From: Paracoccaceae bacterium
GTDB taxonomy: Bacteria; Pseudomonadota; Alphaproteobacteria; Rhodobacterales; Rhodobacteraceae
Assembly (NCBI GenBank): GCA_017854585.1
Contig: JAFMHK010000008.1
Location: 26,561-63,185 of the forward strand
Length of the DNA stretch: 36,625 bases
Direction of reading: 5' to 3'
The position numbers and the translations under genes are program-made. The notes under the pieces are model-generated. The model was not told the origin of the DNA. It saw nothing but the letters and a program-made list of their open reading frames with translations, and did no database searches. Below, in pieces: positions 1 to 8,187 of the stretch (the first letter of the stretch is position 1; each line of letters starts with the position of its first letter).

Positions 1-140
1 GGGCATGGGTTCATCAGCCCGCCGCCAACAGGAGCGCTACAATCGTTGAAGTCGGTACCCCAGTCACACACGTTGGTGCCGCTGGGTTCGTCGCATGTGC
101 CGTCGTTTATCCATGGGCATGGGTTCATCAGCCCGCCGCC
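1..140. repeat. Tandem coding repeat, 114-bp period
   Basis: Bases 1-26 and 115-140 are identical, so the period is 114 bp or 38 codons. This is the DNA trace of the Cys module plus GGGLMNP linker in the overlapping secreted protein gene. The array runs off the left edge, so copy number is unknown. Confidence 0.8.
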
Positions 141-359
141 GAAACCACCGCCGCCGAAACCACAATCGGTGTCATCGGTACCGACTGGACAGGCGCCAGT
201 GCCGCCCACGGAGGCATCGTCACAGGCACCATCAAACGCCCACATGCAGGAATCATCTGCTTGGGCAGGCTGGGCCGAAAAAAGGCCCAGCGCCAAAAGG
301 CAAATGGCCAGATAATGAATAAACACGGCCCGAACGGGCCGCTTTTCAACGAATCTCAT
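1..359 (-). CDS. Secreted cysteine-rich repeat protein (partial, C-terminus outside window)
   Basis: The minus-strand frame is open from an ATG at 359 to the window edge, giving 119 residues. A purine-rich ribosome site lies at 367-372. Residues 1-34 form a signal peptide ending in AQPAQA. The mature part begins at D35 and contains Cys modules at 38-66 and 81-107; a third begins at C119. Each module reads C-x7-C-D-D/E, then Cys, then GTDxxDC, with DG two residues before the second Cys. This resembles small calcium- or disulfide-stabilised modules of the Notch LNR type, but homology is not shown. Glycine-rich linkers ending in GGGLMNP separate the modules. The protein is probably exported to the periplasm or cell surface. 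Function is unknown. The frame is certain, the family is not. Confidence 0.75.
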   Translation of the reverse strand, partial: MRFVEKRPVRAVFIHYLAICLLALGLFSAQPAQADDSCMWAFDGACDDASVGGTGACPVGTDDTDCGFGGGGFGGGLMNPCPWINDGTCDEPSGTNVCDWGTDFNDCSAPVGGGLMNPC

Positions 360-469
360 GAAATATCCCCCTGTCTTCGACTGACCTTTGGTGGTCAGCG
401 ATTTTGAGGTATCTTTAACGGCTGACTCGCATAAGGCAAGAAAAAGGCTGGAAACAATTTACGTTTCAG

Positions 470-511
470 AAAAAATGCGGCGGCCAATGCCTTGGCCCTG
501 CATGTTTTTTT
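470..511. terminator. Possible bidirectional terminator after ureC
   Basis: A short perfect stem (GGCCAA at 482-487, TTGGCC at 492-497) lies between six A's at 470-475 and eight T's at 504-511. It sits 30 bp past the ureC stop. The stem is only 6 bp and each T/A tract is about seven bases away, so it is a weak candidate. Confidence 0.35.
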
Positions 512-527
512 CCAAATGGGGCCGTGT

Positions 528-2237
528 TCAGTACATGAAATACCGTTGCGCCATGGGCAGTTCGGTCGCCGGTTCACAGGTCAGCAATTCGCCATCGGCG
601 CGCACCTCGTAGGTTTCGGGGTGAACCTCCACCGATGGTGTCGCGCTGTTGTGGATCATGTGGGATTTTCCGATTGCACGCGTGCCTTGCACGGCAAGGG
701 TTTCCTTGGCCAAACCAAGGTGCGTCCCGACGCCATCGGCCTGCGCCGCCTGACTGACAAACAGGACAGCGCTGCGTTCGACCGCCCGGCCGAACGCGCC
801 GAACATCGGCCGGCTGTAGACCGGTTGTGGTGTGGGGATGGACGCGTTGGGATCGCCCATCTGGGCCATCACGATGGTGCCGCCGATCAGGCTCATCTCG
901 GGTTTGACGCCAAAGAACGCCGGGTTCCACAGCACCAGATCCGCGCGCTTGCCCGGCTCCACGCTGCCGATGTGGGTGCTGATCCCATGCGCGATGGCGG
1001 GATTGATGGTGTATTTGGCGACATAGCGTTTGACGCGGGCATTGTCGTTGTTGCCGATTTCCTCGGCCAGCCGCCCGCGCTGCTTCTTCATCTTGTCGGC
1101 GGTCTGCCACGTGCGGATGATCACCTCGCCGACGCGGCCCATGGCCTGACTATCGGACGCGATGATGGAAAATGCGCCCATGTCGTGCAAGATATCTTCG
1201 GCCGCGATGGTTTCCTTGCGGATGCGGCTTTCGGCAAAGGCCACGTCTTCGGGAATGGATTTGTCCAGATGGTGGCATACCATCAGCATATCCAGATGCT
1301 CCTCCAGCGTGTTCACGGTGTAGGGCATCGTGGGGTTGGTCGACGATGGCAGCACATGTTCGTATCCCACCACCTTCATGATGTCGGGCGCGTGGCCGCC
1401 CCCTGCCCCTTCGGTATGAAAGGCGTGGATGGTCCGCCCCTTCATCGCGGCCAGCGTGTTCTCGACAAAGCCGCTTTCGTTCAGGGTATCGGTGTGGATC
1501 ATCACCTGCACGTCCATGTCATCGGCCACCGACAGGCAACAATCGATCGCGGCGGGGGTGGTCCCCCAATCTTCGTGCAGTTTCATTGCACAGGCCCCGG
1601 CGGTGACCATTTCCACCAAAGCTTCGGGGCGCGATGCGTTGCCCTTGCACGACAGGCCGAAATTCATCGGGAATGCGTCCAGCGATTGCAGCATCCGCCC
1701 GATATGCCATGGGCCGGGCGTGCAGGTGGTGGCCAAGGTGCCGTGCGCGGGGCCGGTGCCGCCACCCAGCATCGTGGTGATGCCTGAATGCAGCGCATCC
1801 TCGATCTGTTGCGGACAGATGAAATGGATGTGGCTGTCGAAGCCGCCCGCCGTCAGAATGCGGCCCTCGCCGGCGATCGCCTCGGTTCCCGGTCCGATGA
1901 TGATGTCGACGCCGGGTTGCGTATCGGGGTTGCCCGCCTTGCCGATGGCATGGATGCGCCCGTCCTTGAGGCCCACATCGGCCTTGTAGATGCCGGAATG
2001 GTCCACGATCAGCGCGTTGGTGATGACCGTGTCCACCGCACCGCCCGCACGCGTGACCTGACTTTGCCCCATCCCGTCGCGGATCACCTTGCCGCCGCCG
2101 AACTTGACCTCCTCGCCATAGGTGGTCAGGTCACGCTCCACCTCGATGATCAGGTCGGTATCGGCCAGCCGCACCCGGTCACCGGTGGTGGGGCCATACA
2201 TGTCGGCATAGGTGGTGCGGGGGATGCGGATGGGCAT
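528..2237 (-). CDS. ureC: Urease subunit alpha
   Basis: This is the catalytic subunit of nickel urease, which hydrolyses urea to ammonia and carbamate in the cytoplasm. It has 569 residues, the normal length. Visible active-site elements are the GGFDSHIHF strand (H136, H138), the nickel-bridging lysine in MKLHEDWG (K219, to be carbamylated), [11 protein letters not shown], and the flap region [17 protein letters not shown]. The start at [17 protein letters not shown] matches the family; the longer frame to 2345 has no family support. It is complete and looks functional. It is separated from ureD, ureA and ureB by a cytochrome gene on the other strand and by other genes, so it must have its own promoter. 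No ureE, ureF or ureG follows it here. Confidence 0.98.
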   Translation of the reverse strand: MPIRIPRTTYADMYGPTTGDRVRLADTDLIIEVERDLTTYGEEVKFGGGKVIRDGMGQSQVTRAGGAVDTVITNALIVDHSGIYKADVGLKDGRIHAIGKAGNPDTQPGVDIIIGPGTEAIAGEGRILTAGGFDSHIHFICPQQIEDALHSGITTMLGGGTGPAHGTLATTCTPGPWHIGRMLQSLDAFPMNFGLSCKGNASRPEALVEMVTAGACAMKLHEDWGTTPAAIDCCLSVADDMDVQVMIHTDTLNESGFVENTLAAMKGRTIHAFHTEGAGGGHAPDIMKVVGYEHVLPSSTNPTMPYTVNTLEEHLDMLMVCHHLDKSIPEDVAFAESRIRKETIAAEDILHDMGAFSIIASDSQAMGRVGEVIIRTWQTADKMKKQRGRLAEEIGNNDNARVKRYVAKYTINPAIAHGISTHIGSVEPGKRADLVLWNPAFFGVKPEMSLIGGTIVMAQMGDPNASIPTPQPVYSRPMFGAFGRAVERSAVLFVSQAAQADGVGTHLGLAKETLAVQGTRAIGKSHMIHNSATPSVEVHPETYEVRADGELLTCEPATELPMAQRYFMY

Positions 2238-2557
2238 GTCTGGGCCTTCGGTCTGCGGTGATTTCAAGCTGGAGGCTAGGACACTTTCAGCGCGCACTTC
2301 GAGTGCGCGGTGCCCGAAAGCGGTGTCGATCCCTGCGAATGCCACTTTTTTCGGCGAAGATTGCTGACGCCTGCATATGAAAGACGCACCCGCATTCTTC
2401 GGACAGGCCCGGCCACGGACGACAGCCCAAAGCCCCGCCGCATGATCGGCTTTGACAGATGTGCCGCAGGTGACCTAGCGTCATTCTACAACAAGAACAT
2501 CCTCAAGGGTTCCGGCGTGCTGCCCCCCTCGGGGAAACCGCAAAAGGGACGGATACC
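2238..2557. promoter_or_regulatory. Divergent ureC/cytochrome intergenic region with 8-bp dyad
   Basis: This 320-bp stretch separates the divergent starts of ureC and the cytochrome c gene and must hold both promoters. A perfect inverted repeat, CGCGCACT (2291-2298) and AGTGCGCG (2302-2309) with a 3-base loop, sits 54 bp upstream of the ureC start. It could be an operator or a leader hairpin. I saw no convincing gene and no clear sigma-70 box. The cytochrome has a purine-rich ribosome site (GGGACGG) just before 2558. Confidence 0.45.
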
Positions 2558-3400
2558 ATGAAACAGACCGTGATAAGGGGACTGGTCATCGCCTGCGTGG
2601 CCGGAACCGGCGCGATGGCAGAGCCGAGCGTCGAGCGTGGCGAATATCTGGTGCGCGGGATCGCGGGCTGCGGCAACTGTCACACGCCGATGGGGCCCGA
2701 CGGGTTCATCGCGGCAATGGAACTGGGCGGGCGGCTGGTAGAAGACAGCGATGCCTTCCGCGCGGTTGCACCCAACATCACCCCGGCGAGCGAGAGCGCC
2801 GGTTGGAGCGACGCGGAACTGGCCCGCGCGATCCGCGAAGGCATCCGCCCGGATGGCAGCGTCATCGGCCCGCCGATGCCCATCGGGCTGTATCGCGGGC
2901 TTGGCGATGACGACCTGATGTCGATGGTGATGTTCCTGCGGACCGTCGCGCCGGTCGAGAACGATCCGGGTGACTCCGTCTACAACATTCCTTTGCCGCC
3001 CGCCTATGGCCCGCCAATCGAAACGGTCACCGCACCGGAGCCGGGCGTGACGGTCGCATACGGCGCATACCTTGCCGGACCCGTGGCCCATTGCATGGAA
3101 TGCCACACCAGCTTCGGCCCGCAAGGCCCGATGCTAGATACCGATCTGGGCCGCGGCGGGTTCGAGTTTCATGGACCTTGGGGCGTGTCGATCGCACCCA
3201 ACATCACGTCCCATGAAGACGGGCTGGCTGGCTATAGCGATACACAGGTCGCGGCGATGATCACGCAAGGCATACGCCCCGATGGCAGCCCGATGCTGCC
3301 ACCGATGCCCTATGGCTACCTTGCGCAGATGAGTCAGGACGATCTTGATGCCATCATCCTCTACCTGCGCAGTCTGCCACCGCTACCAGACGCCGGGTGA
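2558..3400 (+). CDS. Periplasmic diheme cytochrome c
   Basis: The 280-residue protein has a signal peptide ending AMA at residue 21 and two heme-binding CxxCH sites, CGNCH (38-42) and CMECH (179-183). Each is followed by a PPMP-type segment (around 106 and near the C-terminus) likely to give the axial methionine. The two halves are alike, indicating an internal duplication of one c-type domain. This layout is typical of electron-transfer subunits or partners of periplasmic alcohol, aldehyde or sugar-acid dehydrogenases. No such dehydrogenase is adjacent, so its partner is unknown. It stands alone on the plus strand between minus-strand urease genes, which suggests a later insertion or rearrangement. 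Confidence 0.88.
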   Translation: MKQTVIRGLVIACVAGTGAMAEPSVERGEYLVRGIAGCGNCHTPMGPDGFIAAMELGGRLVEDSDAFRAVAPNITPASESAGWSDAELARAIREGIRPDGSVIGPPMPIGLYRGLGDDDLMSMVMFLRTVAPVENDPGDSVYNIPLPPAYGPPIETVTAPEPGVTVAYGAYLAGPVAHCMECHTSFGPQGPMLDTDLGRGGFEFHGPWGVSIAPNITSHEDGLAGYSDTQVAAMITQGIRPDGSPMLPPMPYGYLAQMSQDDLDAIILYLRSLPPLPDAG

Positions 3401-3477
3401 TCTCGATTCTGGCTTCAAGCCATCCCGACCCCGGTCATTGAAACGGCCTGCCCTCGGGTTTGAGGTCGAACATTCGG

Positions 3478-3638
3478 TCACACTTTTGAAGCCTCTTCCA
3501 GCGCGCCCCGAAGCTCGATCACCGCGATCAGCTGTGCGTGTATGCAAGGGGGATCTCCCTTTCGTCTAACCGCATCGTCGGTGCGACGCCTAGAATGGCC
3601 TCGTCCAACCAGCGCCCCAGGCCGGTAACGCAGGCCCG
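3478..3638 (-). pseudogene. Possible remnant of a minus-strand coding sequence
   Basis: Between the convergent cytochrome and GNAT genes the minus strand reads GLGRWLDEAILGVAPTM and then DEREIPLAYTHS to a stop at 3528. After a one-base frame change it continues as AQLIAVIELRGALEEASKV to a stop at 3478. The composition looks coding, and a single indel would join the two parts, but there is no start codon and I recognise no family. It may be the tail of a decayed gene or chance. Confidence 0.2.
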
Positions 3639-3663
3639 TTATCGGGTCTGCGAGGCCAGTCGG

Positions 3664-4200
3664 TCACAGGGAAATCCGCATCGAAAACATCATCGGGTCA
3701 GATGCGGCATGTTCGGACGGTGCCGGGTCGGGACCGAAGCCGAGGCTTTGATAGAGCGGGATCGCTTCGACGTGGCGCTTGGCCCCGTCAAGGCGCATCT
3801 CGGCGAAATCCATCTCGCGGGCCTTTTGCAGGATCGCCAAGCCGAGCTTGCGCCCGACGCCGAGGCCGCGCGCCACCGAGCGCACATACATCCGGTTCAT
3901 TTCGCATTGGCGCCCGGCGACGCCGTCGCCCTTGTCGGTCAGCATGACGATGCCGACCGCCGCACCATCGACCCGCGCGATCAAGGCTTCGCCCGTTGGC
4001 GGGCCGAAGGTTTCAACGAACCGGTCCAGTTGCCCGGCAATATCCTGATCTTCCATATATTTCCGGATCATCGGGATGTCTTCGGGATAGCGTTCGAAGA
4101 AGACGTCGAACAGTTCCATGACCATGTCCTTGGCGGCCGCGACATCCGCCGGGCTTCGGATCGGCACGATCTCGACGGTCTTGGCGCTCGGCCCGCTCAT
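3664..4200 (-). CDS. GNAT-family N-acetyltransferase
   Basis: This 178-residue protein is a predicted acetyl-CoA-dependent acyltransferase. The acetyl-CoA pyrophosphate-binding motif A is visible as VRSVARGLGVGRKLGLAIL (R-G-L-G-V-G), preceded by the central strand CEMNRMYV and followed by AIPLYQSLGFGP near the C-terminus, all standard GNAT positions. The substrate cannot be told from sequence. Its ATG overlaps the stop of the AhpD-like gene by 4 bp (ATGA), and it is the last gene of the ureD operon. Cotranscription with urease genes could reflect a nitrogen-related role or only operon hitch-hiking. Confidence 0.88.
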   Translation of the reverse strand: MSGPSAKTVEIVPIRSPADVAAAKDMVMELFDVFFERYPEDIPMIRKYMEDQDIAGQLDRFVETFGPPTGEALIARVDGAAVGIVMLTDKGDGVAGRQCEMNRMYVRSVARGLGVGRKLGLAILQKAREMDFAEMRLDGAKRHVEAIPLYQSLGFGPDPAPSEHAASDPMMFSMRISL

Positions 4201-4592
4201 GCCTTGAACACCTCATCCACCTCAACCTGAAGGCCCGTCACCAGCCCGTTGGTCTGCATCGCCATCCCGATCACCGCCAGCAACTCACCATGCTGCGCAG
4301 GCGTCATCCCCTTGGCCTTCGCAGCCGCCGTGTGGCTATGGATGCAATACGAACACCCGTTCGCCGTGGATACGGCGATATAGAGCATTTCCTTTGTCAA
4401 CGGATCCAACGCGCCGGGGGCCATCACAGCGCCGAGGCGGTCCCACGTGGCCCGCAAGGTGGCCGGATCATGGGCCAGCGCGCGCCAGAAGTTGTTGATA
4501 TAATCGGTTCCGCGCGCGGCCCGGATTTCCGCGAAGACGGCGCGGGCCTCGGCGCTGAGTTCATCATCGGACAAAAGCGGAACTGTGCCCAT
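4197..4592 (-). CDS. AhpD-like / carboxymuconolactone decarboxylase family protein
   Basis: The 131-residue protein is an all-helical member of the AhpD/CMD fold. The redox motif is CSYCIHSHTAAAKAKG, giving the CxxC plus downstream His seen in AhpD-type peroxidase partners. The N-terminal LSDDELSAEARAVFAEI and FWRALAHDPATLRATWD segments are typical of the subgroup. It may act as a thiol-dependent peroxidase or reductase, but a substrate is not evident. Its ATG follows directly on the stop of the 52-codon ORF, and its stop overlaps the GNAT start by 4 bp, so it is translationally coupled in the urease operon. Confidence 0.88.
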   Translation of the reverse strand: MGTVPLLSDDELSAEARAVFAEIRAARGTDYINNFWRALAHDPATLRATWDRLGAVMAPGALDPLTKEMLYIAVSTANGCSYCIHSHTAAAKAKGMTPAQHGELLAVIGMAMQTNGLVTGLQVEVDEVFKA

Positions 4593-4751
4593 TCAGACCA
4601 CCGCAAAGCCGTGCGTCGGCACATCCATCGCAGGCATCTGATCAAATCCCGCCACCAGATCGCCACGCACCACGGGCGGTTGATCGGATCGGTGCAATTG
4701 CCGTGCGATGCTGCCAATGCGGTTGTGATCGGGGCGCGCGAACCAGATCAC
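4593..4751 (-). CDS. Small 52-residue ORF coupled inside the urease operon
   Basis: A GTG at 4751 overlaps the stop of the 100-residue gene (GTGA), and the frame runs 52 codons to a TGA directly abutting the ATG of the AhpD-like gene. The product contains WFARPDHNRIGSIARQLHR and ends THGFAVV. It has no signal peptide or membrane segment and I recognise no family. The exact fit between two genes, with 4-bp overlap on one side and no gap on the other, supports it as a real gene. A frameshifted tail of the upstream gene is the alternative. Confidence 0.55.
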   Translation of the reverse strand: MIWFARPDHNRIGSIARQLHRSDQPPVVRGDLVAGFDQMPAMDVPTHGFAVV

Positions 4752-5050
4752 CGCCGCCGACCCCGCGCCGACAGCCGTTGACGGTTCTGTGTCGCCTCAA
4801 TGGTCAGCGGAACCAGAACCTCGGACATGACCCTTTCGGGGGTCTTGCCCTGCAAAATCGCCTCGGCTCCGCGCCCCATGGCCACAACAAAGGCATCCGG
4901 TTTTTCGCGCCACATGCGCCACGTCTCGTCAAACGGGGTATTCCATGCCCCGGTCATGCCCAAGGTGCGCATACAGATCACGGCGTGCGCCTCAACCCCA
5001 AGGCGCGCCACCTCGAAGCCCGCGCGCCAGATATCGAAGGGTGTTCTCAT
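4748..5050 (-). CDS. Conserved hypothetical protein of the urease operon (100 aa)
   Basis: The 100-residue product starts [18 protein letters not shown] and is helical and Met/Ala-rich. It contains a repeated-looking [10 protein letters not shown] segment and a basic tail LSARGRRR. It has no clear membrane span, signal or catalytic motif. It resembles small proteins of unknown function I have seen in roseobacters, sometimes labelled antifreeze-like because of helix-rich composition; that name carries no functional meaning here. The ATG overlaps the ureB stop by 4 bp and its own stop overlaps the next small ORF. Confidence 0.7.
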   Translation of the reverse strand: MRTPFDIWRAGFEVARLGVEAHAVICMRTLGMTGAWNTPFDETWRMWREKPDAFVVAMGRGAEAILQGKTPERVMSEVLVPLTIEATQNRQRLSARGRRR

Positions 5051-5352
5051 AATTTCCCCATGACTTGCTGGTTAAAGCCGTAAACCGCGCTGTCGCCACC
5101 ATAGGGCACCAGATGCACCTCGCGGGTCTGGCCGGGTTCGAACCGCACGGCGGTTCCGGCGGCGATGTCCAGCCGATGCCCGCGCGCCGCGTCCCGGTCG
5201 AAGACAAGGCCAGCATTGGTTTCGGCGAAATGGTAGTGGCTGCCGACCTGCACCGGTCTGTCGCCACTATTGGCCACCATCAGCGTGATCGCCACGCGGC
5301 CCTCGTTCAACGTGATGTCGCCATCCGCCGTCATGATTTCACCGGGGATCAT
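5047..5352 (-). CDS. ureB: Urease subunit beta
   Basis: At 101 residues this has the standard length for the urease beta subunit, which forms a (UreABC)3 assembly with UreA and UreC. It begins [19 protein letters not shown] and contains [21 protein letters not shown], the conserved core with its His pair, and [21 protein letters not shown]. It overlaps the preceding membrane-protein gene by 4 bp (ATGA) and the following 100-residue gene by 4 bp, so all are translated from one message. In the usual alphaproteobacterial order ureC would follow soon after; here it does not. Confidence 0.97.
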   Translation of the reverse strand: MIPGEIMTADGDITLNEGRVAITLMVANSGDRPVQVGSHYHFAETNAGLVFDRDAARGHRLDIAAGTAVRFEPGQTREVHLVPYGGDSAVYGFNQQVMGKL

Positions 5353-5687
5353 GCGTCATCTCCATCGGCATCGGCCTTGCGACCAAAGCGCCGTCCGGTG
5401 CCCGGTGCGCTGGCGGTGTTGCGCCCCATCACGATGTCCAGCAACTGCTTGCCGAACAGCCCGACAAGTGCGCCAAACAAAAGCAGGAACGCCACGCTGT
5501 TGCCACCAAACAGCGCCACAATTGCAGCGGCGGCCATCAGCAGCAAGATAAGCGTCAGCATGTCATATTCGGTCTTTCCGACGGGGATCTCGGCCTGCGC
5601 CATCCCCTCCAGCGCCTTTTTCACATGCGGTTCGGCGATCGGCGTCAAGACACCGGCCACAAGGCCCAAGATCAGGTTCCAGAACAT
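5349..5687 (-). CDS. Small membrane protein between ureA and ureB
   Basis: The 112-residue product has one hydrophobic stretch at the N-terminus ([16 protein letters not shown]), and two close hydrophobic segments in the middle ([19 protein letters not shown] and [16 protein letters not shown]). A charged tail ends in DADGDDA. A position between ureA and ureB is a recurrent place for uncharacterised genes in this bacterial family (recollection, not tested). It may be an inner-membrane accessory of urease or urea uptake, but nothing in the sequence shows a transporter motif. Its stop overlaps the ureB start. Confidence 0.75.
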   Translation of the reverse strand: MFWNLILGLVAGVLTPIAEPHVKKALEGMAQAEIPVGKTEYDMLTLILLLMAAAAIVALFGGNSVAFLLLFGALVGLFGKQLLDIVMGRNTASAPGTGRRFGRKADADGDDA

Positions 5688-5715
5688 CGCGATACTCCTC
5701 TTGCGTGATCCTCTT

Positions 5716-6018
5716 CTACCGGATCGGATGGTGTACTGTCACCAGTTTCGTCCCATCGGGGAACGTCGCCTCGACCTGCACATCGTGGATCATCTCGGCG
5801 ATGCCGTCCATGCATTGATCCGCCCGGACCACCCCGGCGCCCGCCTGCATCAGATCCGATACCGATCGCCCGTCGCGTGCCCCCTCCACCACGTAATCGG
5901 TGATCAGCGCGATGGCCTCGGGGTGGTTCAGCTTGACGCCGCGCGCCAATCGGCCACGCGCAACGATGGCGGCCAGACTGATCAGCAGCTTGTCCTTTTC
6001 ACGGGGGGTCAGGTTCAT
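5716..6018 (-). CDS. ureA: Urease subunit gamma
   Basis: This 100-residue protein has the exact usual length and the hallmarks [33 protein letters not shown], the [14 protein letters not shown] region, and the C-terminal [15 protein letters not shown]. It is the smallest structural subunit of urease and packs on UreB and UreC in the holoenzyme. It lies 19 bp after ureD and 28 bp before the membrane-protein gene, in the same operon. Confidence 0.98.
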   Translation of the reverse strand: MNLTPREKDKLLISLAAIVARGRLARGVKLNHPEAIALITDYVVEGARDGRSVSDLMQAGAGVVRADQCMDGIAEMIHDVQVEATFPDGTKLVTVHHPIR

Positions 6019-6037
6019 CTTGGGGTCCTTGTTGTTC

Positions 6038-6853
6038 TCAAATCTGCCAGACGCGTGGCAGCGGTTGACCGGTCAAAACGGGAATCGCGCGGGCGACTGC
6101 CAACCGCAGCGCGTAAGCGTCATGGGCCACGAACCGCGCGGTCAACCGCCCGCCCCACGCCGAGGCCGCAGCGCGCACGCCGCCATCTTTCGGCAGGGCT
6201 TGGCGCAACGCATCCCGGCGATCCATAGCATCGGGTGCGATCATGGTCAGGCTGGCAACCGCGCGCGCACCAGCCAGACCCGCCGGACTGCAATGCGCCA
6301 GATCGGCATCATTGATCCGCACGGCCTCCAGCATCGCCAAACGGTCACCACGACGGACCACGCGCCTGTCGCGCAAATGCAGTTTCGCCAAGGTTTCCCC
6401 CATCGCGGCGCGGCCCATGATGAGCGTTTCCAGCATGACAAGCGTGGCATCCGGCGCCATCTCGACATGCAGATCACGCGACAATGCCGCGCCATCGAAC
6501 AAGATAAGTTCCTGCGGGAGCCAGTGCAGCACCGCACCCGCCCCAAGGCTCAGCCGGGTGTCAACGCGGCCAACACCGCCCGCGCTGCGATAGGCGCGCT
6601 CGGCCGTCTGGGTGGTGCCGACGGCGCGGTCGCCCGCCCCCAGATCCAGCGCATAGCTCAACCGGTCACCCCCGGTGATGCCACCGGCCGTGTTCAGGAA
6701 TACCACCTCGGGTGCGCGGCCATGCATCTTGGGCAGCATCGCCTTGGCCGCCCCCGCCTGCGCCAGATCGGTCAGCCGCCCACCGGCAAACGCAACCGCA
6801 GCGCGCCCATGGACGCGCTGCAGGTGGGGGGAAGGGGAAACCACATCAAACAT
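6038..6853 (-). CDS. ureD: Urease accessory protein UreD (UreH)
   Basis: UreD is the scaffold that binds apo-urease and recruits UreF and UreG for nickel and carbonate loading. This 271-residue copy shows the family segments [52 protein letters not shown], and [13 protein letters not shown] chose the ATG at 6853 because AGGG lies 8 bases upstream and family members begin near here; the frame also allows 6934. It is the first gene of the operon and divergent from pyrC. Its partners UreE, UreF and UreG must be encoded elsewhere if urease is matured. Confidence 0.93.
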   Translation of the reverse strand: MFDVVSPSPHLQRVHGRAAVAFAGGRLTDLAQAGAAKAMLPKMHGRAPEVVFLNTAGGITGGDRLSYALDLGAGDRAVGTTQTAERAYRSAGGVGRVDTRLSLGAGAVLHWLPQELILFDGAALSRDLHVEMAPDATLVMLETLIMGRAAMGETLAKLHLRDRRVVRRGDRLAMLEAVRINDADLAHCSPAGLAGARAVASLTMIAPDAMDRRDALRQALPKDGGVRAAASAWGGRLTARFVAHDAYALRLAVARAIPVLTGQPLPRVWQI

Positions 6854-6917
6854 CGCGATAACCCTATGCAGCGCCGTTGCACCGATGCAAGGCGGCGGCT
6901 GGGCCGCCATGGCAATC

Positions 6918-6932
6918 GGGCAAGGTTTGCCC
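6918..6932. promoter_or_regulatory. Small perfect dyad in the ureD/pyrC divergent region
   Basis: GGGCAA-GGT-TTGCCC is a perfect 6-bp inverted repeat 65 bp upstream of the ureD start, followed on the plus strand by five A's. The T tract would precede the stem on the minus strand, so it is not a terminator for either gene. It could be an operator. The remainder of the 231-bp divergent region shows no other clear element. Confidence 0.25.
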
Positions 6933-7084
6933 AAAAAGCAGGCAATTGCGCTTAGGGCCCGATCGACGCATCGCAGTTCGCGGCGGCTTTTTCACCACCA
7001 CACCGCCGCCGCCCGCATCACGCAAGGCGGTCTGTGCAAACCTCCGTCTTGTTCCACGGCCCCCAAGCGTGTAGCCAAACCGCC

Positions 7085-8125
7085 ATGACAGATACGCTCA
7101 CCATCCGCCGCCCCGACGACTGGCACCTGCATCTGCGCGATGGCGCGATGATGCGCGCCGTCCTGCCCGAAACCGCCCGCCATTTCGCGCGCGCCATCAT
7201 CATGCCCAATCTGGTGCCGCCGGTGGTGACATCTGCCGATGCGCTGGCCTATCGCGACAGGATCACGGCGGCAGTGCCCGCCGACATGTCGTTCACGCCG
7301 CTGATGACGCTTTATCTGACCGAAACAACCGATCCCGATGATGTCGCGGCCGCCCATGCCAGCGGCTTGATCCACGCAGTCAAGCTTTACCCGGCGGGGG
7401 CCACCACCAATTCCGCATCCGGTGTGCGCGACTTCGCCAAGGTCCAGCCGGTGCTGGAACGCATGGCCGAGATTGGCCTTCCCCTGTGTCTGCATGGCGA
7501 GGTGACGACCGCGGATGTCGATATCTTCGACCGCGAACAGGTGTTTCTGGAGACGGTGCTGCACCCGCTGCGCGACCGCCTGCCCGGCCTCAAGGTGACG
7601 TTGGAGCACGTCACCACGTCACACGGTGTCGATTACATCACGCAGGCCGATGGCGATATCGCGGGGACGATCACCACGCATCACCTGATGATCAACCGCA
7701 ACCATATTCTGGCGGGGGGCATCAGGCCCCATTACTACTGTCTGCCCGTCGCCAAACGCGCCACCCATCAACAGGCGTTGATCGCGGCAGCCACCTCTGG
7801 CAACCCGCGCTTCTTTCTGGGAACGGATTCGGCCCCACATACGGACCCGAACAAGGAAACCGCCTGCGGCTGCGCCGGTTGCTTCACTGCCACCAACACG
7901 CTGTCGTGCCTTGCCCACGTCTTTGAAGCGGCCGGAGCCTTGGACAGGCTGGAGGGGTTCACATCCCTGTTTGGCCCCGCGCGTTATGACCTGTCGCCCA
8001 ACGCCGACACCATCACCTTGACCAAGGGCGTCACGCCCGTGCCCTACCCCGCGAAAATCGCCACCGGCGAAGGCCCCGTCACGGTCTTTGACCCCGGCCA
8101 TCCGCTTTACTGGCGCGTGTCCTGA
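7085..8125 (+). CDS. pyrC: Dihydroorotase
   Basis: This 346-residue protein is a zinc amidohydrolase of the short E. coli PyrC type. It interconverts carbamoyl-aspartate and dihydroorotate in pyrimidine synthesis. Metal-site motifs are [10 protein letters not shown] near the N-terminus, the carbamylated-lysine region [27 protein letters not shown], and the catalytic-aspartate region [10 protein letters not shown]. The ATG at 7085 fits the family length; the frame extends to 7034 but that part is not family-like. No strong ribosome site is visible. pyrE follows 62 bp downstream, so the two pyrimidine genes are probably cotranscribed. Confidence 0.97.
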   Translation: MTDTLTIRRPDDWHLHLRDGAMMRAVLPETARHFARAIIMPNLVPPVVTSADALAYRDRITAAVPADMSFTPLMTLYLTETTDPDDVAAAHASGLIHAVKLYPAGATTNSASGVRDFAKVQPVLERMAEIGLPLCLHGEVTTADVDIFDREQVFLETVLHPLRDRLPGLKVTLEHVTTSHGVDYITQADGDIAGTITTHHLMINRNHILAGGIRPHYYCLPVAKRATHQQALIAAATSGNPRFFLGTDSAPHTDPNKETACGCAGCFTATNTLSCLAHVFEAAGALDRLEGFTSLFGPARYDLSPNADTITLTKGVTPVPYPAKIATGEGPVTVFDPGHPLYWRVS

Positions 8126-8142
8126 CCTTCGCCGCATCCCGC

Positions 8143-8159
8143 ATTTCCCCGCCGGAGGC
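8143..8159 (-). repeat. Partial copy of a dispersed intergenic repeat
   Basis: Read on the minus strand this is GCCTCCGGCGGGGAAAT, matching 16 of the first 17 bases of the copy at 10589-10622. It lies in the 62-bp pyrC-pyrE gap. It is a truncated copy, or only the core of the family. Confidence 0.45.
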
Positions 8160-8187
8160 ATCCCCGGCCTGCCACGAGTGACCTGCC

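Noticed and set aside
1..140. CRISPR-like array because of repeated 26-bp blocks
   Set aside because: The 114-bp period is in frame with a coding Cys module and spacers code for the same protein.
46..349. Plus-strand and other-frame reading frames over the left-edge region
   Set aside because: They are shadows. The minus frame from 359 has a ribosome site, a signal peptide and regular Cys modules.
492..1787. Long plus-strand frame of 431 codons opposite ureC
   Set aside because: It lies wholly on the antisense of a clear urease subunit, with a His/Gly-rich composition typical of high-GC antisense frames.
6918..6932. Hairpin as terminator between ureD and pyrC
   Set aside because: Both genes start here rather than end, and the A/T tract is on the wrong side.
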